Translations under genes and position numbers: made by a program
Assembly (NCBI GenBank): GCA_900752215.1
Contig: CAADUO010000024.1
Span: 1 to 61,784, forward strand
Direction of reading: 5' to 3'
From: an uncultured Collinsella sp.
GTDB lineage: Bacteria > Actinomycetota > Coriobacteriia > Coriobacteriales > Coriobacteriaceae
Length of the DNA: 61,784 nt
Notes under the pieces: generated by a model
What the model was told of the DNA's origin: nothing
Database searches by the model: none
What the model saw: only the letters and a program-made list of their open reading frames with translations
Part shown: positions 15,232-22,852 of the stretch, one piece after another
Numbering within the stretch: the stretch's first letter is position 1
How the letters are laid out: the number at the start of each line of letters is the position of its first letter

Positions 15232-16800
15232 TTAGCTGGTATGGCGCCAGCGAGGGTCGGTGAGGGTTCTCGCCACGCCCAAGCCAACGGGCAGAAACGC
15301 CACGATGAGCACTGCGCGCACAAACCAGCCGAGCATGTTGACCGTGTCGAAGGTGCACATGTAATACATAGAGCGATAGAGATACAGACCGGGCACCATA
15401 ATGACAATCGAAGGCACCGTGAGGGCGATGCGCGGGTAGGTGAGCTTGACTTCGGCCAAGCTTGCCAGCAGACCCGATACCAGCGCGCCGATAAACGCTG
15501 CTGCCTCGGGAGGCATTCCCGTGCTGAGGCCCAGGAAGGGAATCATCGTCGGCGCATCGACAAGGGTCAGACGCAGGGTATTGGACACGGCGCCGATCAA
15601 CCCAGCTGCCGCGGCCATCTTTACCGGGCTGTTGAACATCACCGAGAAGCCGAATACGCCAACGAAGCTCATCACCACGCGCAGGAGCGTAAGGGCAAGC
15701 GGCGAAAGGCCCAGTGGGGCAAAGTCGTCCGGCGCCAGGCCAACACACTCGGCAACCATCCAACCTACGAGCGTCGCCATCACAATAATCGATACGGCAT
15801 ATGAAAGGCGCTCGATACCGCTTCGCATGTCGAGCTTGGCGATGTCGAGGCCCGCCGTAATGAGCGGAAAGCCGGGAATCACAAAGAGCATGGCGCCGAT
15901 ATAGCCTTCTTGGTGCGACATTGCCCCCGGTATGACCTGGCCAAGGCCGAGCAATGCCAGCAGATACGAAACGCAAGCGAGCGCAACGCCGGTCGTCAGC
16001 GCGCTGAACTGACCAAGGCCTTGCTTGAGAATATGGGAGCGGGCAAAGTTGCCGACACCCGCGCCCACAAACGCGCAGGCCATCTCGATAGGGCCGCCGC
16101 CGAGCAAAAAGACGAAGGCGCCGCAAGCACAAGCTGCCGCAAGGCCCTGTTGCCAGGGAGAGTAATCGGGTTTTGAACTCTCAACGGTCTTGAGCATCTC
16201 GTGGTATTCGTGCACGGTAAACCGGCGCCCATACGTCTCGATTTCCTTTAAGAAGCTCTCCATCATCCAAATGCGATGGGTATTGACTCCCGTTGTGGGC
16301 AGGCTGACGACCTCGTTAAAGCAGTGGCCATCTTCGATGCAGGTGCACTCAAACGACAGAAGACTCAGGTCGACGTGAATCGTGACGCCGAGTACGGCAG
16401 CAACGCGATTCATGGTATCGCGCACGCGCCAGGCACCTGTTCCGCTTGCCAGCATAAGCATGCCGGTGCGGCAGATGATGGATGACTTATCGGTGAGCGG
16501 CGCATCGACGGCAAGCTCATCGCCTGCCGTCACGATCTGGTGCCAGTCAGTTTTCATATGGAGCGCGCCGGCACGAACGCCGTGGTGCATGGGGGCTCTC
16601 GAAAGCAGCGAGTCAAGACGCGAAGGCTGTGGGGGCTCCGCTGATTCACCCTCAACCTCATCAGCCTCTTCATCGACCAGATCAAAGGAATCAAGCGGCG
16701 CCGGCTCGCGACGGTCGATCAGCTCCTCGTCCTCATCATCAAAGTAGTTGAACTGATCGAGCATGTCCTCTTCGATTGCACGATCGCTCGCGTCGTCCAT
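15232..16800 (-). CDS. thrE: ThrE-type threonine/serine exporter family protein
   Basis: A 522-residue membrane protein of the ThrE family. A long acidic N-terminal tail (residues 1 to about 80, rich in Asp/Glu) is followed by the soluble ThrE domain (around 85-220, containing GMLMLASGTGAWRVRDTMNR). About ten transmembrane helices follow, including the ThrE_2-like second half (LYLYRSMYYMC). Corynebacterium ThrE exports threonine and serine; the substrate here is inferred from family only. Start ATG 16800 has GAAGGGAGCACCGGG upstream. It is monocistronic, and its stop codon abuts a repeat hairpin. Confidence 0.85.
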   Translation of the reverse strand: MDDASDRAIEEDMLDQFNYFDDEDEELIDRREPAPLDSFDLVDEEADEVEGESAEPPQPSRLDSLLSRAPMHHGVRAGALHMKTDWHQIVTAGDELAVDAPLTDKSSIICRTGMLMLASGTGAWRVRDTMNRVAAVLGVTIHVDLSLLSFECTCIEDGHCFNEVVSLPTTGVNTHRIWMMESFLKEIETYGRRFTVHEYHEMLKTVESSKPDYSPWQQGLAAACACGAFVFLLGGGPIEMACAFVGAGVGNFARSHILKQGLGQFSALTTGVALACVSYLLALLGLGQVIPGAMSHQEGYIGAMLFVIPGFPLITAGLDIAKLDMRSGIERLSYAVSIIVMATLVGWMVAECVGLAPDDFAPLGLSPLALTLLRVVMSFVGVFGFSVMFNSPVKMAAAAGLIGAVSNTLRLTLVDAPTMIPFLGLSTGMPPEAAAFIGALVSGLLASLAEVKLTYPRIALTVPSIVIMVPGLYLYRSMYYMCTFDTVNMLGWFVRAVLIVAFLPVGLGVARTLTDPRWRHTS

Positions 16801-16913
16801 CCCGGTGCTCCCTTCCTGTCGACTAACCCCCATCCTAGGCAGCGACGGCTAAAGGAAACATAAAAGAGACGACTGTCATGCGAGCCATGTGCTCAATAGC
16901 CGTTGGGTAGTCG

Positions 16914-16942
16914 TTTAAGAACGTCCCCAATGACTACATCGA
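16914..16942. repeat. Small GGGGACG hairpin repeat
   Basis: A short hairpin with TAGTC and GACTA ends encloses, on the minus strand, a loop containing GGGGACGTT. It resembles the GGGACGGGG family at 21.5, 45.7 and 56.4 kb and lies upstream of thrE. Confidence 0.35.
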
Positions 16943-16962
16943 TGTATTGGCAACGTCAGCGA

Positions 16963-17061
16963 GCGGGCCGCATTTGAGACAAGGTGACGTGAAACGAAAG
17001 GGCGCTGACCTTTTGGTCGCGCCCTTGAAGTTGAACGTCAGATTGTCCAAATGCGGCCCGC
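16963..17061. repeat. Fold-back palindrome between lysS and thrE
   Basis: Outer arms GCGGGCCGCATTT (16963-16975) and AAATGCGGCCCGC (17049-17061) are perfect over 13 bp and extend imperfectly inward. An inner hairpin has 8-bp arms AAGGGCGC and GCGCCCTT (16998-17026) with a loop that itself pairs (GACC and GGTC). The element is about 100 bp and has no gene. Confidence 0.8.
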
Positions 17062-17074
17062 GCAGCGTCGAGCC

Positions 17075-17101
17075 GTTACGCGGTTCGTAGAACCGCGTAA
17101 C
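17075..17101 (-). repeat. GTTACGCGGTT hairpin at the lysS stop codon
   Basis: Eleven-base perfect arms (GTTACGCGGTT and AACCGCGTAAC) with a 5-nt loop begin 3 bp after the lysS TAA. An almost identical hairpin abuts the dtd stop at 21590-21617. It may act as a terminator although no T-tract follows. Confidence 0.8.
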
Positions 17102-17104
17102 TAG

Positions 17105-19069
17105 TTAGTACATCTTTGCGCCGGCGGGGATGGAGGCGTCGAGCTGGATCAGGTTGAGGCGCTCCTCACCATCCTCCTCGTGGATGGCACTGATGAGCAT
17201 GCCGCAGCTGGAGATGCCCATCATCTTGCGCGGAGGCAGGTTGGTGATGGCGAGCAAGGTCTTGCCGACCAGGTCCTCGGGCTCGTAATAAGCGTGAATA
17301 CCGGAGAGGATGGTGCGGTCGGTACCGGTACCGTCGTCGAGCGTAAAGTTCAGCAGCTTCTTGGACTTCTTGACGGCCTCGCATGCCTTGACCTTCACAG
17401 CGCGGAAATCGCTCTTGGAGAAGGTATCAAAGTCGACGAACTCCTCAAACAGCGGCTCAACGGCGATCTTGGAGTAATCGAGCGTGGGCTTAAGCGACTT
17501 AACGAATGGGCTCGCGGCGTTGCCGGCCTCTGCAGCCTTGGCGGCAGCGGCACCGGACTGGAAACCCTTCTCGGGCTTCATGTGCGGGAACAGCAGGACG
17601 TCGCGGATAGAAGCCTGGTTAGTAAGCAGCATGACCACGCGGTCGATACCAATGCCAATGCCGCCCGCGGGAGGCATACCGTACTCGAGGGCGCGCACGT
17701 AGTCCTCGTCATACTCCATAGCCTCATCGTCGCCGCCGGCCTTCTCGGCCATCTGGGCAGCAAAGCGCTCAGCCTGGTCGACCGGGTCGTTGAGCTCGGA
17801 GAATGCGTTGGCGTACTCGTGGCCGGCGATGACCAGCTCAAAGCGGTGAGTCAAACGCGGGTCGTCCTCAAAACGCTTAGCGAGCGGGCTGACCTCGATG
17901 GGGTAATCGCACACGAAGGTCGGGTTGACGATGGTGTCCTCGCCCAGCTCATCGTAAATCTCGGCGATGATCTTGCCGGCAGTCCACTCGGGCTTGATCT
18001 CCAGGCCCTTCTCGCGCGCGGCGGCAGCAAGCTCCTCGACCGGCGTGTCGATGGTGACCTGCTTGCCGAGCACGTCGGAGACGATGTCGGTCATGGGACG
18101 GCTGGCCCACTCACCAGAAAGGTCGATGGTCTGGCCCTGGTACTCGATGACCTCGGGGTTGCCGATGGCCTTGTTAGCCGCCTTAATGACACCCTGGGCG
18201 AGCGCCTTCATGCCCTCGAGGTCTGAGAAGGCACGGTAGGCCTCCATCGTGGTGAACTCGGGGTTGTGGGTAAGGTCCATGCCCTCGTTACGGAAGATGC
18301 GGCCGATCTCGAACACGCGCTCAAAACCACCGACGATGCAGCGCTTGAGATGGAGCTCGGTGGCAATACGCAGGTAGCACTCCTGATCGAGCGCGTTGAA
18401 GTGGGTAATGAACGGCTTGGCGGTAGCGCCGCCCTGGATGGTCTGCAGGATGGGGGTCTCGACCTCCATGTAACCGTCGGACTCCATAAAGCGACGGAAG
18501 GTAGAGAGAATCTGCGAACGCTTACGGAAGGTCTCGCGAACGTCGTCGTTGGCGATCAGGTCGACATAGCGCTGGCGATAGCGGGTCTCCTTGTCGGAAA
18601 GACCGTGGAACTTCTCGGGCAGCGGACGAACGGCCTTGGAAAGCAGGGTCGCGCTCTTAGGGGCAACGGAAAGCTGGCCGCGCTGGGTGCGCACGACCAC
18701 GCCGGTCACGCCCAGGATGTCGCCCAGGTCGAGGGCCTTGAGCGTATTCCAGGCAGCCTCGTCCATGTCGTTGATGCGGCAGAACAGTTGAATCTCGGCA
18801 GTCGCATCGCGCACGACGATGAACATGATCTTGCCCTGACCGCGCTTGGCGACCACACGGCCGGCAATCTTCACGACATCCTCGGTGTCCTCACCATCGG
18901 CAAGATCGGCGTACTTAGTCTCGATATCGGCGGCGTAGTCCTCAAGCTCAGAGTGCTCAGGATAGGGGTTCTGGCCCGCCTCGAACAGGGCGGCGCGCTT
19001 GGCCAGGCGGGTGGCGCGCTCGTCGTTGAGCGTCGATGCCTGATCGGCGGCGTTCTGGTTCTCTGCCAT
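17105..19069 (-). CDS. lysS: Lysyl-tRNA synthetase (class II) with C-terminal tRNA-binding (Trbp111/EMAP) domain
   Basis: A 654-residue protein, about 150 longer than a normal class II LysRS. Residues about 60-165 are the OB-fold anticodon-binding domain; about 180-500 is the catalytic core with motif 2 (FRNEGMDLTHNPEFTTMEAY) and motif 3 (GIGIGIDRVVMLLT). An Ala-rich linker (AAAAKAAEAGNAASPF) leads to residues about 545-654, which match the OB-fold appended to bacterial MetRS: KSKKLLNFTLDDGTG, ILSGIHAYYEPEDLVGK, NLPPRKMMGISSCGML. It charges tRNA-Lys; the extra domain should raise general tRNA affinity or drive dimerisation. It lies 79 bp downstream of greA, with an intervening hairpin. Confidence 0.96.
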   Translation of the reverse strand: MAENQNAADQASTLNDERATRLAKRAALFEAGQNPYPEHSELEDYAADIETKYADLADGEDTEDVVKIAGRVVAKRGQGKIMFIVVRDATAEIQLFCRINDMDEAAWNTLKALDLGDILGVTGVVVRTQRGQLSVAPKSATLLSKAVRPLPEKFHGLSDKETRYRQRYVDLIANDDVRETFRKRSQILSTFRRFMESDGYMEVETPILQTIQGGATAKPFITHFNALDQECYLRIATELHLKRCIVGGFERVFEIGRIFRNEGMDLTHNPEFTTMEAYRAFSDLEGMKALAQGVIKAANKAIGNPEVIEYQGQTIDLSGEWASRPMTDIVSDVLGKQVTIDTPVEELAAAAREKGLEIKPEWTAGKIIAEIYDELGEDTIVNPTFVCDYPIEVSPLAKRFEDDPRLTHRFELVIAGHEYANAFSELNDPVDQAERFAAQMAEKAGGDDEAMEYDEDYVRALEYGMPPAGGIGIGIDRVVMLLTNQASIRDVLLFPHMKPEKGFQSGAAAAKAAEAGNAASPFVKSLKPTLDYSKIAVEPLFEEFVDFDTFSKSDFRAVKVKACEAVKKSKKLLNFTLDDGTGTDRTILSGIHAYYEPEDLVGKTLLAITNLPPRKMMGISSCGMLISAIHEEDGEERLNLIQLDASIPAGAKMY

Positions 19070-19091
19070 AAGTTAGCTCCTCAAACTAAAA

Positions 19092-19120
19092 CGCTCCCCA
19101 GGATTCGGTCCCAGGGAGCG
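19092..19120 (-). terminator. Hairpin between greA and lysS
   Basis: A stem of CGCTCC with GGAGCG plus further internal pairs is followed on the minus strand by TTTTAGTTTG, about 20 bp before the lysS start. It would partly end greA transcription and set the level of lysS; a regulated attenuator is possible but unproven. Confidence 0.6.
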
Positions 19121-19148
19121 AAAACATACCTTTACGCGGGACCGTGGT

Positions 19149-19619
19149 CTAGCGTGCGATCTTGGCGATGGTGTAGACGCGAGTCTTGCCGGAAGGCGTA
19201 ACGACCTCGACGGAGTCGCCCTCGCCGTGACCAATGATGGCGTGACCGACCGGAGACTCGTTGGAAATCTTGTGCTCGAGCGAGTTGGTCTCGGTGGTAC
19301 CGACGAGCGTGACTTCCATGACCTCGCCGTTGGGATCAATCAGCGAAACGGTGGAACCGATGGAGACGGTCAGGTCGCCCGTGGTGGCAGCAACCTGAGC
19401 GTTGGCGAGGATGGCCTGGATCTCGGCAATACGAGCGGCGTTCTGGGCCTGCTTGTCCTTGGCGGCGTCGTACTCGGAGTTCTCCGAAAGGTCGCCGAAC
19501 GCGCGGGCTTCCTTGATGTCCTCGACGATCTCCTTGGCGTAATCGCCCTCACGCCAAGCGAGCTCCTCGACGAGCTTCTGGCGGCCCTCAGCGGTCAGTA
19601 CGATCTGGCTTGCGTCCAT
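19149..19619 (-). CDS. greA: Transcription elongation factor GreA
   Basis: A 156-residue GreA that rescues backtracked RNA polymerase by stimulating transcript cleavage. The N-terminal coiled coil has the family signature EDIKEARAFGDLSENSEYDA, including the Asp and Glu at the tip that place Mg2+ in the polymerase secondary channel. The C-terminal FKBP-like domain ends KTRVYTIAKIAR. Start ATG 19619 is chosen for GGGGAG upstream; longer starts are non-homologous. It forms a greA-lysS unit, a pairing seen in many Gram-positives. Confidence 0.96.
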   Translation of the reverse strand: MDASQIVLTAEGRQKLVEELAWREGDYAKEIVEDIKEARAFGDLSENSEYDAAKDKQAQNAARIAEIQAILANAQVAATTGDLTVSIGSTVSLIDPNGEVMEVTLVGTTETNSLEHKISNESPVGHAIIGHGEGDSVEVVTPSGKTRVYTIAKIAR

Positions 19620-19671
19620 ACGGATATCTCCCCAACTCTGATCAACAATCAACTGTCAACAAAACGAAAAA

Positions 19672-19699
19672 GACCGGCTAGCCTGCGGGCAAGCCGGTC
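19672..19699 (-). terminator. Terminator downstream of tatA
   Basis: An 8-bp stem GACCGGCT/AGCCGGTC is followed on the minus strand by TTTTTCG, just after the tatA stop and before greA. Confidence 0.85.
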
Positions 19700-19724
19700 A
19701 GGTGCTCACCCCAAAGGGATGGGA

Positions 19725-20000
19725 CTACTCTGCGTCCGCGTCGCTGTCCTCTGCCTGCTTCTTCTTGGCAGCAGCGAGCTTGGCCTCGAGCTCAGCGATC
19801 TCCTTGTCCTCCTCAGACTGCTCGACCACGACCTCCTCGGCCTGCTTGGTCTCGGCCTTATCGTCGCCCTCCATACCCTCACGGATATTCTTGACGGTAG
19901 AGCCGAGGGACTTGCCGAGCTTCGGCAGGTTCTTGGGCCCGAAGATAATCAGGACAACGACGAGAATAATGATGAGCTCAGGAGCCCTCAGTCCAAACAT
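19725..20000 (-). CDS. tatA: Twin-arginine translocase TatA/TatE component
   Basis: A 91-residue Tat pore-forming subunit. A single transmembrane helix (APELIIILVVVLIIFG) is followed by the FGPKNLPKLGKSLGS hinge and amphipathic helix that define TatA. An acidic and then Lys/Ala-rich helical tail ends DSDADAE. Start ATG 20000 has GGAGGT upstream; the longer open frame beyond it runs through tRNA-Pro and is not coding. TatC is not in the window. It is transcribed alone between tRNA-Pro and greA. Confidence 0.92.
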   Translation of the reverse strand: MFGLRAPELIIILVVVLIIFGPKNLPKLGKSLGSTVKNIREGMEGDDKAETKQAEEVVVEQSEEDKEIAELEAKLAAAKKKQAEDSDADAE

Positions 20001-20079
20001 GTAGACCTCCACAATACAGCGAGACAAGCTCGAATGAGTATACCGCGGGTATCGCGGTATCACAACACTAGCTAAAAAA

Positions 20080-20102
20080 AGGGACCGCAAGAAGCGGTCC
20101 CT
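20080..20102 (-). terminator. Terminator of tRNA-Pro
   Basis: A 9-bp stem AGGGACCGC/GCGGTCCCT with a 5-nt loop is followed on the minus strand by seven T residues. It lies just downstream of tRNA-Pro and upstream of tatA. Confidence 0.9.
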
Positions 20103-20109
20103 CCTCATG

Positions 20110-20186
20110 CTCTGGTCGGGTTGACTGGATTTGAACCAGCGACCCCTGCGTCCCGAACGCAGTGCTCTACCAAACTGAGCCACAAC
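20110..20186 (-). tRNA. tRNA-Pro (anticodon CGG)
   Basis: A complete cloverleaf on the minus strand. The acceptor arms CGGGTTG and CAACCCG pair, and the anticodon stem CTGCG/CGCAG closes the loop TTCGGGA with anticodon CGG. The T-loop is TTCAAAT. The discriminator A and a genome-encoded CCA are present (77 nt including CCA). It reads proline codon CCG and is followed by a strong terminator. Confidence 0.97.
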
Positions 20187-20238
20187 CCGTTAGCTCGACT
20201 ATAGTAACAAAGATTTTCGCCGCGTGCTAGAGAAATTT

Positions 20239-21135
20239 TTATTTCTTTGAAGCGTCGATTTGAACCGTGTTGGGAATAAGCTCAGTCGCGCAGGCCCACC
20301 AGCCATTTTGCTGGGCAGCATCGGCAAGCCTTTCGGCCGTGGCGGCGGTGCCACAAATGGCAAACGAACAGGCGCCCGATCCGCACACATCTACAGCAAC
20401 GGTGCCGTCCTGTTTACGCAGCCAATCGAGAACCGTTTGAATCTGCGGCTCCATCTGTGCGGAAATGACACCTAGGTTGTTATGGATGAGCACATATGCC
20501 GTCTCGGCATCACCAGCACGCAATGCAGAAGCTATCGCGCCGGGCTTGTCCGCAGGCACCGGAGCCTCGTCAAAACGTCGATAGGCTTCAATTGTCGAAA
20601 CGCTTGCCTCGCGCGGCTTAACCAGTACGACGGGCGTCGCGAGCAGCGCGGGGTACTCAGTTGCCAGCACGTCTCCCCCACCTACGTAAAACGCAGGGCT
20701 CGCATGCAAAAAGAACGGGACGTCGGCACCAATGCCCCGCGCAATATCGTCGAGCGCTGGGTCGGTGCGATCAATGCCCCAGAGCTCCGCCAAGGCGACA
20801 ATGACCGCGGCCGCATCCGTCGAGGGGCCGCCCAAGCCGGCGCACAATGGAATGCGCTTCTCAATCGTCACGCAGATGTTTGCCTCGCGACCATAATGCT
20901 CGGCCATAGCAACCGCAGCCCGATACGCCGTATTCTTTTGCATGAGAAAATCTGATGCCGGAACCGTCTGGACGGTCAGCGCCTGCGCCGGCGTGACCGT
21001 CACGGTATCGGAAAGACCGACGGCCGCCATCAGGGAATCGACCCTGTGGTAGCCGCGGTCATCGCGCTCGGTATGAACCCCCAGGTAGAGGTTAATCTTT
21101 GCCGGCGCGGAAAGAGTCAGGGACCGATCGGTCAC
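20239..21135 (-). CDS. ispE: 4-diphosphocytidyl-2-C-methyl-D-erythritol kinase
   Basis: A 298-residue GHMP kinase of the MEP isoprenoid pathway that phosphorylates CDP-ME at the 2-hydroxyl. The N-terminus SLTLSAPAKINLYLGV and the ATP loop PLCAGLGGPSTDAAAVIVAL are diagnostic; the usual GGGSSDAA is GGPSTDAA here. The start is GTG 21135, 2 bp after the veg stop, with GAGGAG lying inside the veg 3' end, so translation is coupled to veg. The veg-ispE neighbourhood also occurs in Bacillus. Confidence 0.93.
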   Translation of the reverse strand: MTDRSLTLSAPAKINLYLGVHTERDDRGYHRVDSLMAAVGLSDTVTVTPAQALTVQTVPASDFLMQKNTAYRAAVAMAEHYGREANICVTIEKRIPLCAGLGGPSTDAAAVIVALAELWGIDRTDPALDDIARGIGADVPFFLHASPAFYVGGGDVLATEYPALLATPVVLVKPREASVSTIEAYRRFDEAPVPADKPGAIASALRAGDAETAYVLIHNNLGVISAQMEPQIQTVLDWLRKQDGTVAVDVCGSGACSFAICGTAATAERLADAAQQNGWWACATELIPNTVQIDASKK

Positions 21136-21137
21136 CG

Positions 21138-21434
21138 TTAATGCTCCTCGAGCTGATTGCCGAGCGGGGTAAAGATGTGCTCGCCGCTCTCGGGGTCGAA
21201 CAGCTCGACCTGACCGGTGAGCACATCGATATACTGGTAGGACTGACGCGACTTGCGGCCACGACGCTCGTCGACCTCGACAATGAAGACGGCCGGGTGG
21301 ACGCTCTTGATGGTGCCCATGCGCTCGACGACGCGGGTACGGCCCATGTTGGCCTTAACCTTGACGCGATCGCCCACCATATCGGTCAGCTTCTCGTGGA
21401 TGTCGTCGACGTGATTGACTTCCATCTCTTCCAT
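21138..21434 (-). CDS. veg: Veg family protein (DUF1021)
   Basis: A 98-residue protein matching Veg: HVDDIHEKLTDMVGDRVKVK, then GRTRVVERMGTIKSVHPAVF and SYQYIDVLTGQVEL. In Bacillus subtilis Veg promotes biofilm matrix expression by antagonising SinR; SinR is not expected here, so the role is open. Start ATG 21434 has GGAGG 8 nt upstream. It is co-transcribed with ispE (2-bp gap). Confidence 0.85.
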   Translation of the reverse strand: MEEMEVNHVDDIHEKLTDMVGDRVKVKANMGRTRVVERMGTIKSVHPAVFIVEVDERRGRKSRQSYQYIDVLTGQVELFDPESGEHIFTPLGNQLEEH

Positions 21435-21539
21435 GAACAGGGCCTCCAGAAGGTGCAATTCAAAAAGGGGATAATACCCCTAAGATAGACAAAACTCTAA
21501 TACTATAGCACCCTGTTGTGGCCATACGCAAGTAGCTAA

Positions 21540-21562
21540 ATAAGCCCCGTCCCAAATACGTA
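21540..21562. repeat. GGGACGGGG-family repeat
   Basis: The string GCCCCGTCCCAAAT with a flanking TAGCTAAATAA recurs nearly exactly at 56363-56390 and in variant form at 45691-45715 and about 54694-54712. It lies in the 155-bp gap between dtd and veg. Confidence 0.5.
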
Positions 21563-21589
21563 CCAGACGACAACCTCGCATGACCAGTT

Positions 21590-21617
21590 GTTACGCGGTT
21601 TGGTAAAACCGCGTAAC
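21590..21617 (-). repeat. GTTACGCGGTT hairpin at the dtd stop codon
   Basis: Twelve-base perfect arms (GTTACGCGGTTT and AAACCGCGTAAC) with a 4-nt loop directly follow the dtd TAG stop codon. It is the second copy of the element found after lysS. Confidence 0.8.
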
Positions 21618-22064
21618 CTAAAGGTTGTCGGTGTCCAAGACGATGGTGAATGGGCCGTCGTTGACCAGGTCGACCTTCATGTCGGCGCCAAAGATACCGT
21701 GCACCACATGCTCAACGTCCTCGTGCACAAGCGTCAGGAAGTACTCGTAGAGCTCGTTGGCAACATCGGGTGCGCCGGCATCCGTAAACGACGGACGGCG
21801 ACCGTGGCGGCAGTCGGCGAACAGCGTGAACTGCGACACCACGAGCACCTCGCCGTCGACATCGGCAAGTGCCAGATTGGTCTTGCCGTTCTCGTCCTCG
21901 TTGATACGCAGCCCGCGGAGCTTGCCCCACAGCTTGTCGGCCTCGGCACGCGTATCGCCATGGCCCACACCCAGCAGCACCAGGTAGCCGCGTCCAATGC
22001 GGCCCACGCACTCGCCGTCGACCGTCACGCCGGCGTTGAGCACGCGCTGCACCACCGCACGCAT
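21618..22064 (-). CDS. dtd: D-aminoacyl-tRNA deacylase
   Basis: A 148-residue Dtd that removes D-amino acids, and glycine from tRNA-Ala, from mischarged tRNAs. It starts MRAVVQRVLNAGVTVDG and contains the family motifs VVSQFTLFADCRHGRRPSF and NDGPFTIVLDT (the NxGP proofreading motif is NDGP). It starts 3 bp after rdgB ends, with GAGGAG upstream, so it is the last gene of murI-rph-rdgB-dtd. Its stop codon abuts a repeat hairpin. Confidence 0.95.
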   Translation of the reverse strand: MRAVVQRVLNAGVTVDGECVGRIGRGYLVLLGVGHGDTRAEADKLWGKLRGLRINEDENGKTNLALADVDGEVLVVSQFTLFADCRHGRRPSFTDAGAPDVANELYEYFLTLVHEDVEHVVHGIFGADMKVDLVNDGPFTIVLDTDNL

Positions 22065-22067
22065 GGC

Positions 22068-22709
22068 CTACTCCTCGCCCGTCAGCTTGGCGGACAGATG
22101 CTCGAGCGCGTGGAAACGATGGCTGATGGCGTTCTTCTCGTCAGCCGTCAGCTCGGCCATGGTCTTGCCCGGCGTGTCGACCGGCAGGAACAGCGGGTCA
22201 TAGCCAAAACCATGGTCGCCGCGGCCCTCGTGCGCGATAACGCCCTCGCAGGCGCCCTCGCCATAGGTAACCAGACCGTCCGTGTCGATGAGCGCGACGA
22301 CGCTCATAAAGCGCGCGGTGCGGTCCTCATCTGCCACGCCTTCCAGGTTAACGAGAAGCTTGGCGTTGTTGGCGGCATCGTCGCCGTGCACGCCCGCATA
22401 GCGCGCGCTATACACACCGGGCTCACCGTCCAGCGCGTCGACGACCAAGCCCGAATCGTCGGCAATGGCCATAAGGCCCGTCTCCTCAACCGCGGCTTGG
22501 GCCTTGATGATGGCGTTCTCCAAAAACGTCGTGCCGTTTTCCTCGGGATCCTCAAAATCGCCCAGCTGGCCGAGCGCCACAAAGCGAACCTCGGGCATAA
22601 CCTTGCCCAAAATGGCCTCGATCTCGGTGAGCTTATGGGCGTTGCCCGTTGCCACGACGATGGTCGCCGCCGGGTCGAGGGTGTCGATGTCGATCTTCTC
22701 AAGTGCCAT
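22068..22709 (-). CDS. rdgB: XTP/dITP diphosphatase (RdgB/HAM1)
   Basis: A 213-residue house-cleaning pyrophosphatase that hydrolyses non-canonical purine nucleotides (ITP, XTP, dITP). Signatures: IVVATGNAHKLTEIEAIL (nucleotide entry), ENGTTFLENAIIKAQAA, ADDSGLVVDALDGEPGVYSA and GYDPLF, near SHRFHALEHL. The N-terminal roughly 15 residues extend past the usual start. ATG 22709 has AAGGAGG upstream. Between rph and rdgB lies a repeat hairpin, so the two may be only partly co-transcribed. Confidence 0.95.
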   Translation of the reverse strand: MALEKIDIDTLDPAATIVVATGNAHKLTEIEAILGKVMPEVRFVALGQLGDFEDPEENGTTFLENAIIKAQAAVEETGLMAIADDSGLVVDALDGEPGVYSARYAGVHGDDAANNAKLLVNLEGVADEDRTARFMSVVALIDTDGLVTYGEGACEGVIAHEGRGDHGFGYDPLFLPVDTPGKTMAELTADEKNAISHRFHALEHLSAKLTGEE

Positions 22710-22810
22710 GAGTGGCCTCCTTGTCTCTATAGCAATGCCGCGCCGAGGGCAACGAGGGTCTCCGCCTCTCCCCTCTCAATCAACGGCAGTCTTGTGTCTA
22801 GACGTCTCAG

Positions 22811-22852
22811 CAGATAAAACCTACCAAAATAAACCTGTCCCTTTTTGGCAGG
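22811..22852 (-). repeat. Stop-codon-abutting hairpin repeat, copy b (3' end of rph)
   Basis: The rph TAA is followed at once by CCTGCCAAAA, loop AGGGACAGGTTTA, arm TTTTGGTAGG and then TTTTATCTG. The T-rich tail makes it a plausible intrinsic terminator. The same element occurs at 48401-48433 and 53254-53296. Confidence 0.85.

Noticed and set aside
19725..20183. A longer start for TatA.
   Set aside because: The upstream codons run through the tRNA-Pro gene and its terminator; ATG 20000 has a proper ribosome-binding site and the family N-terminus.
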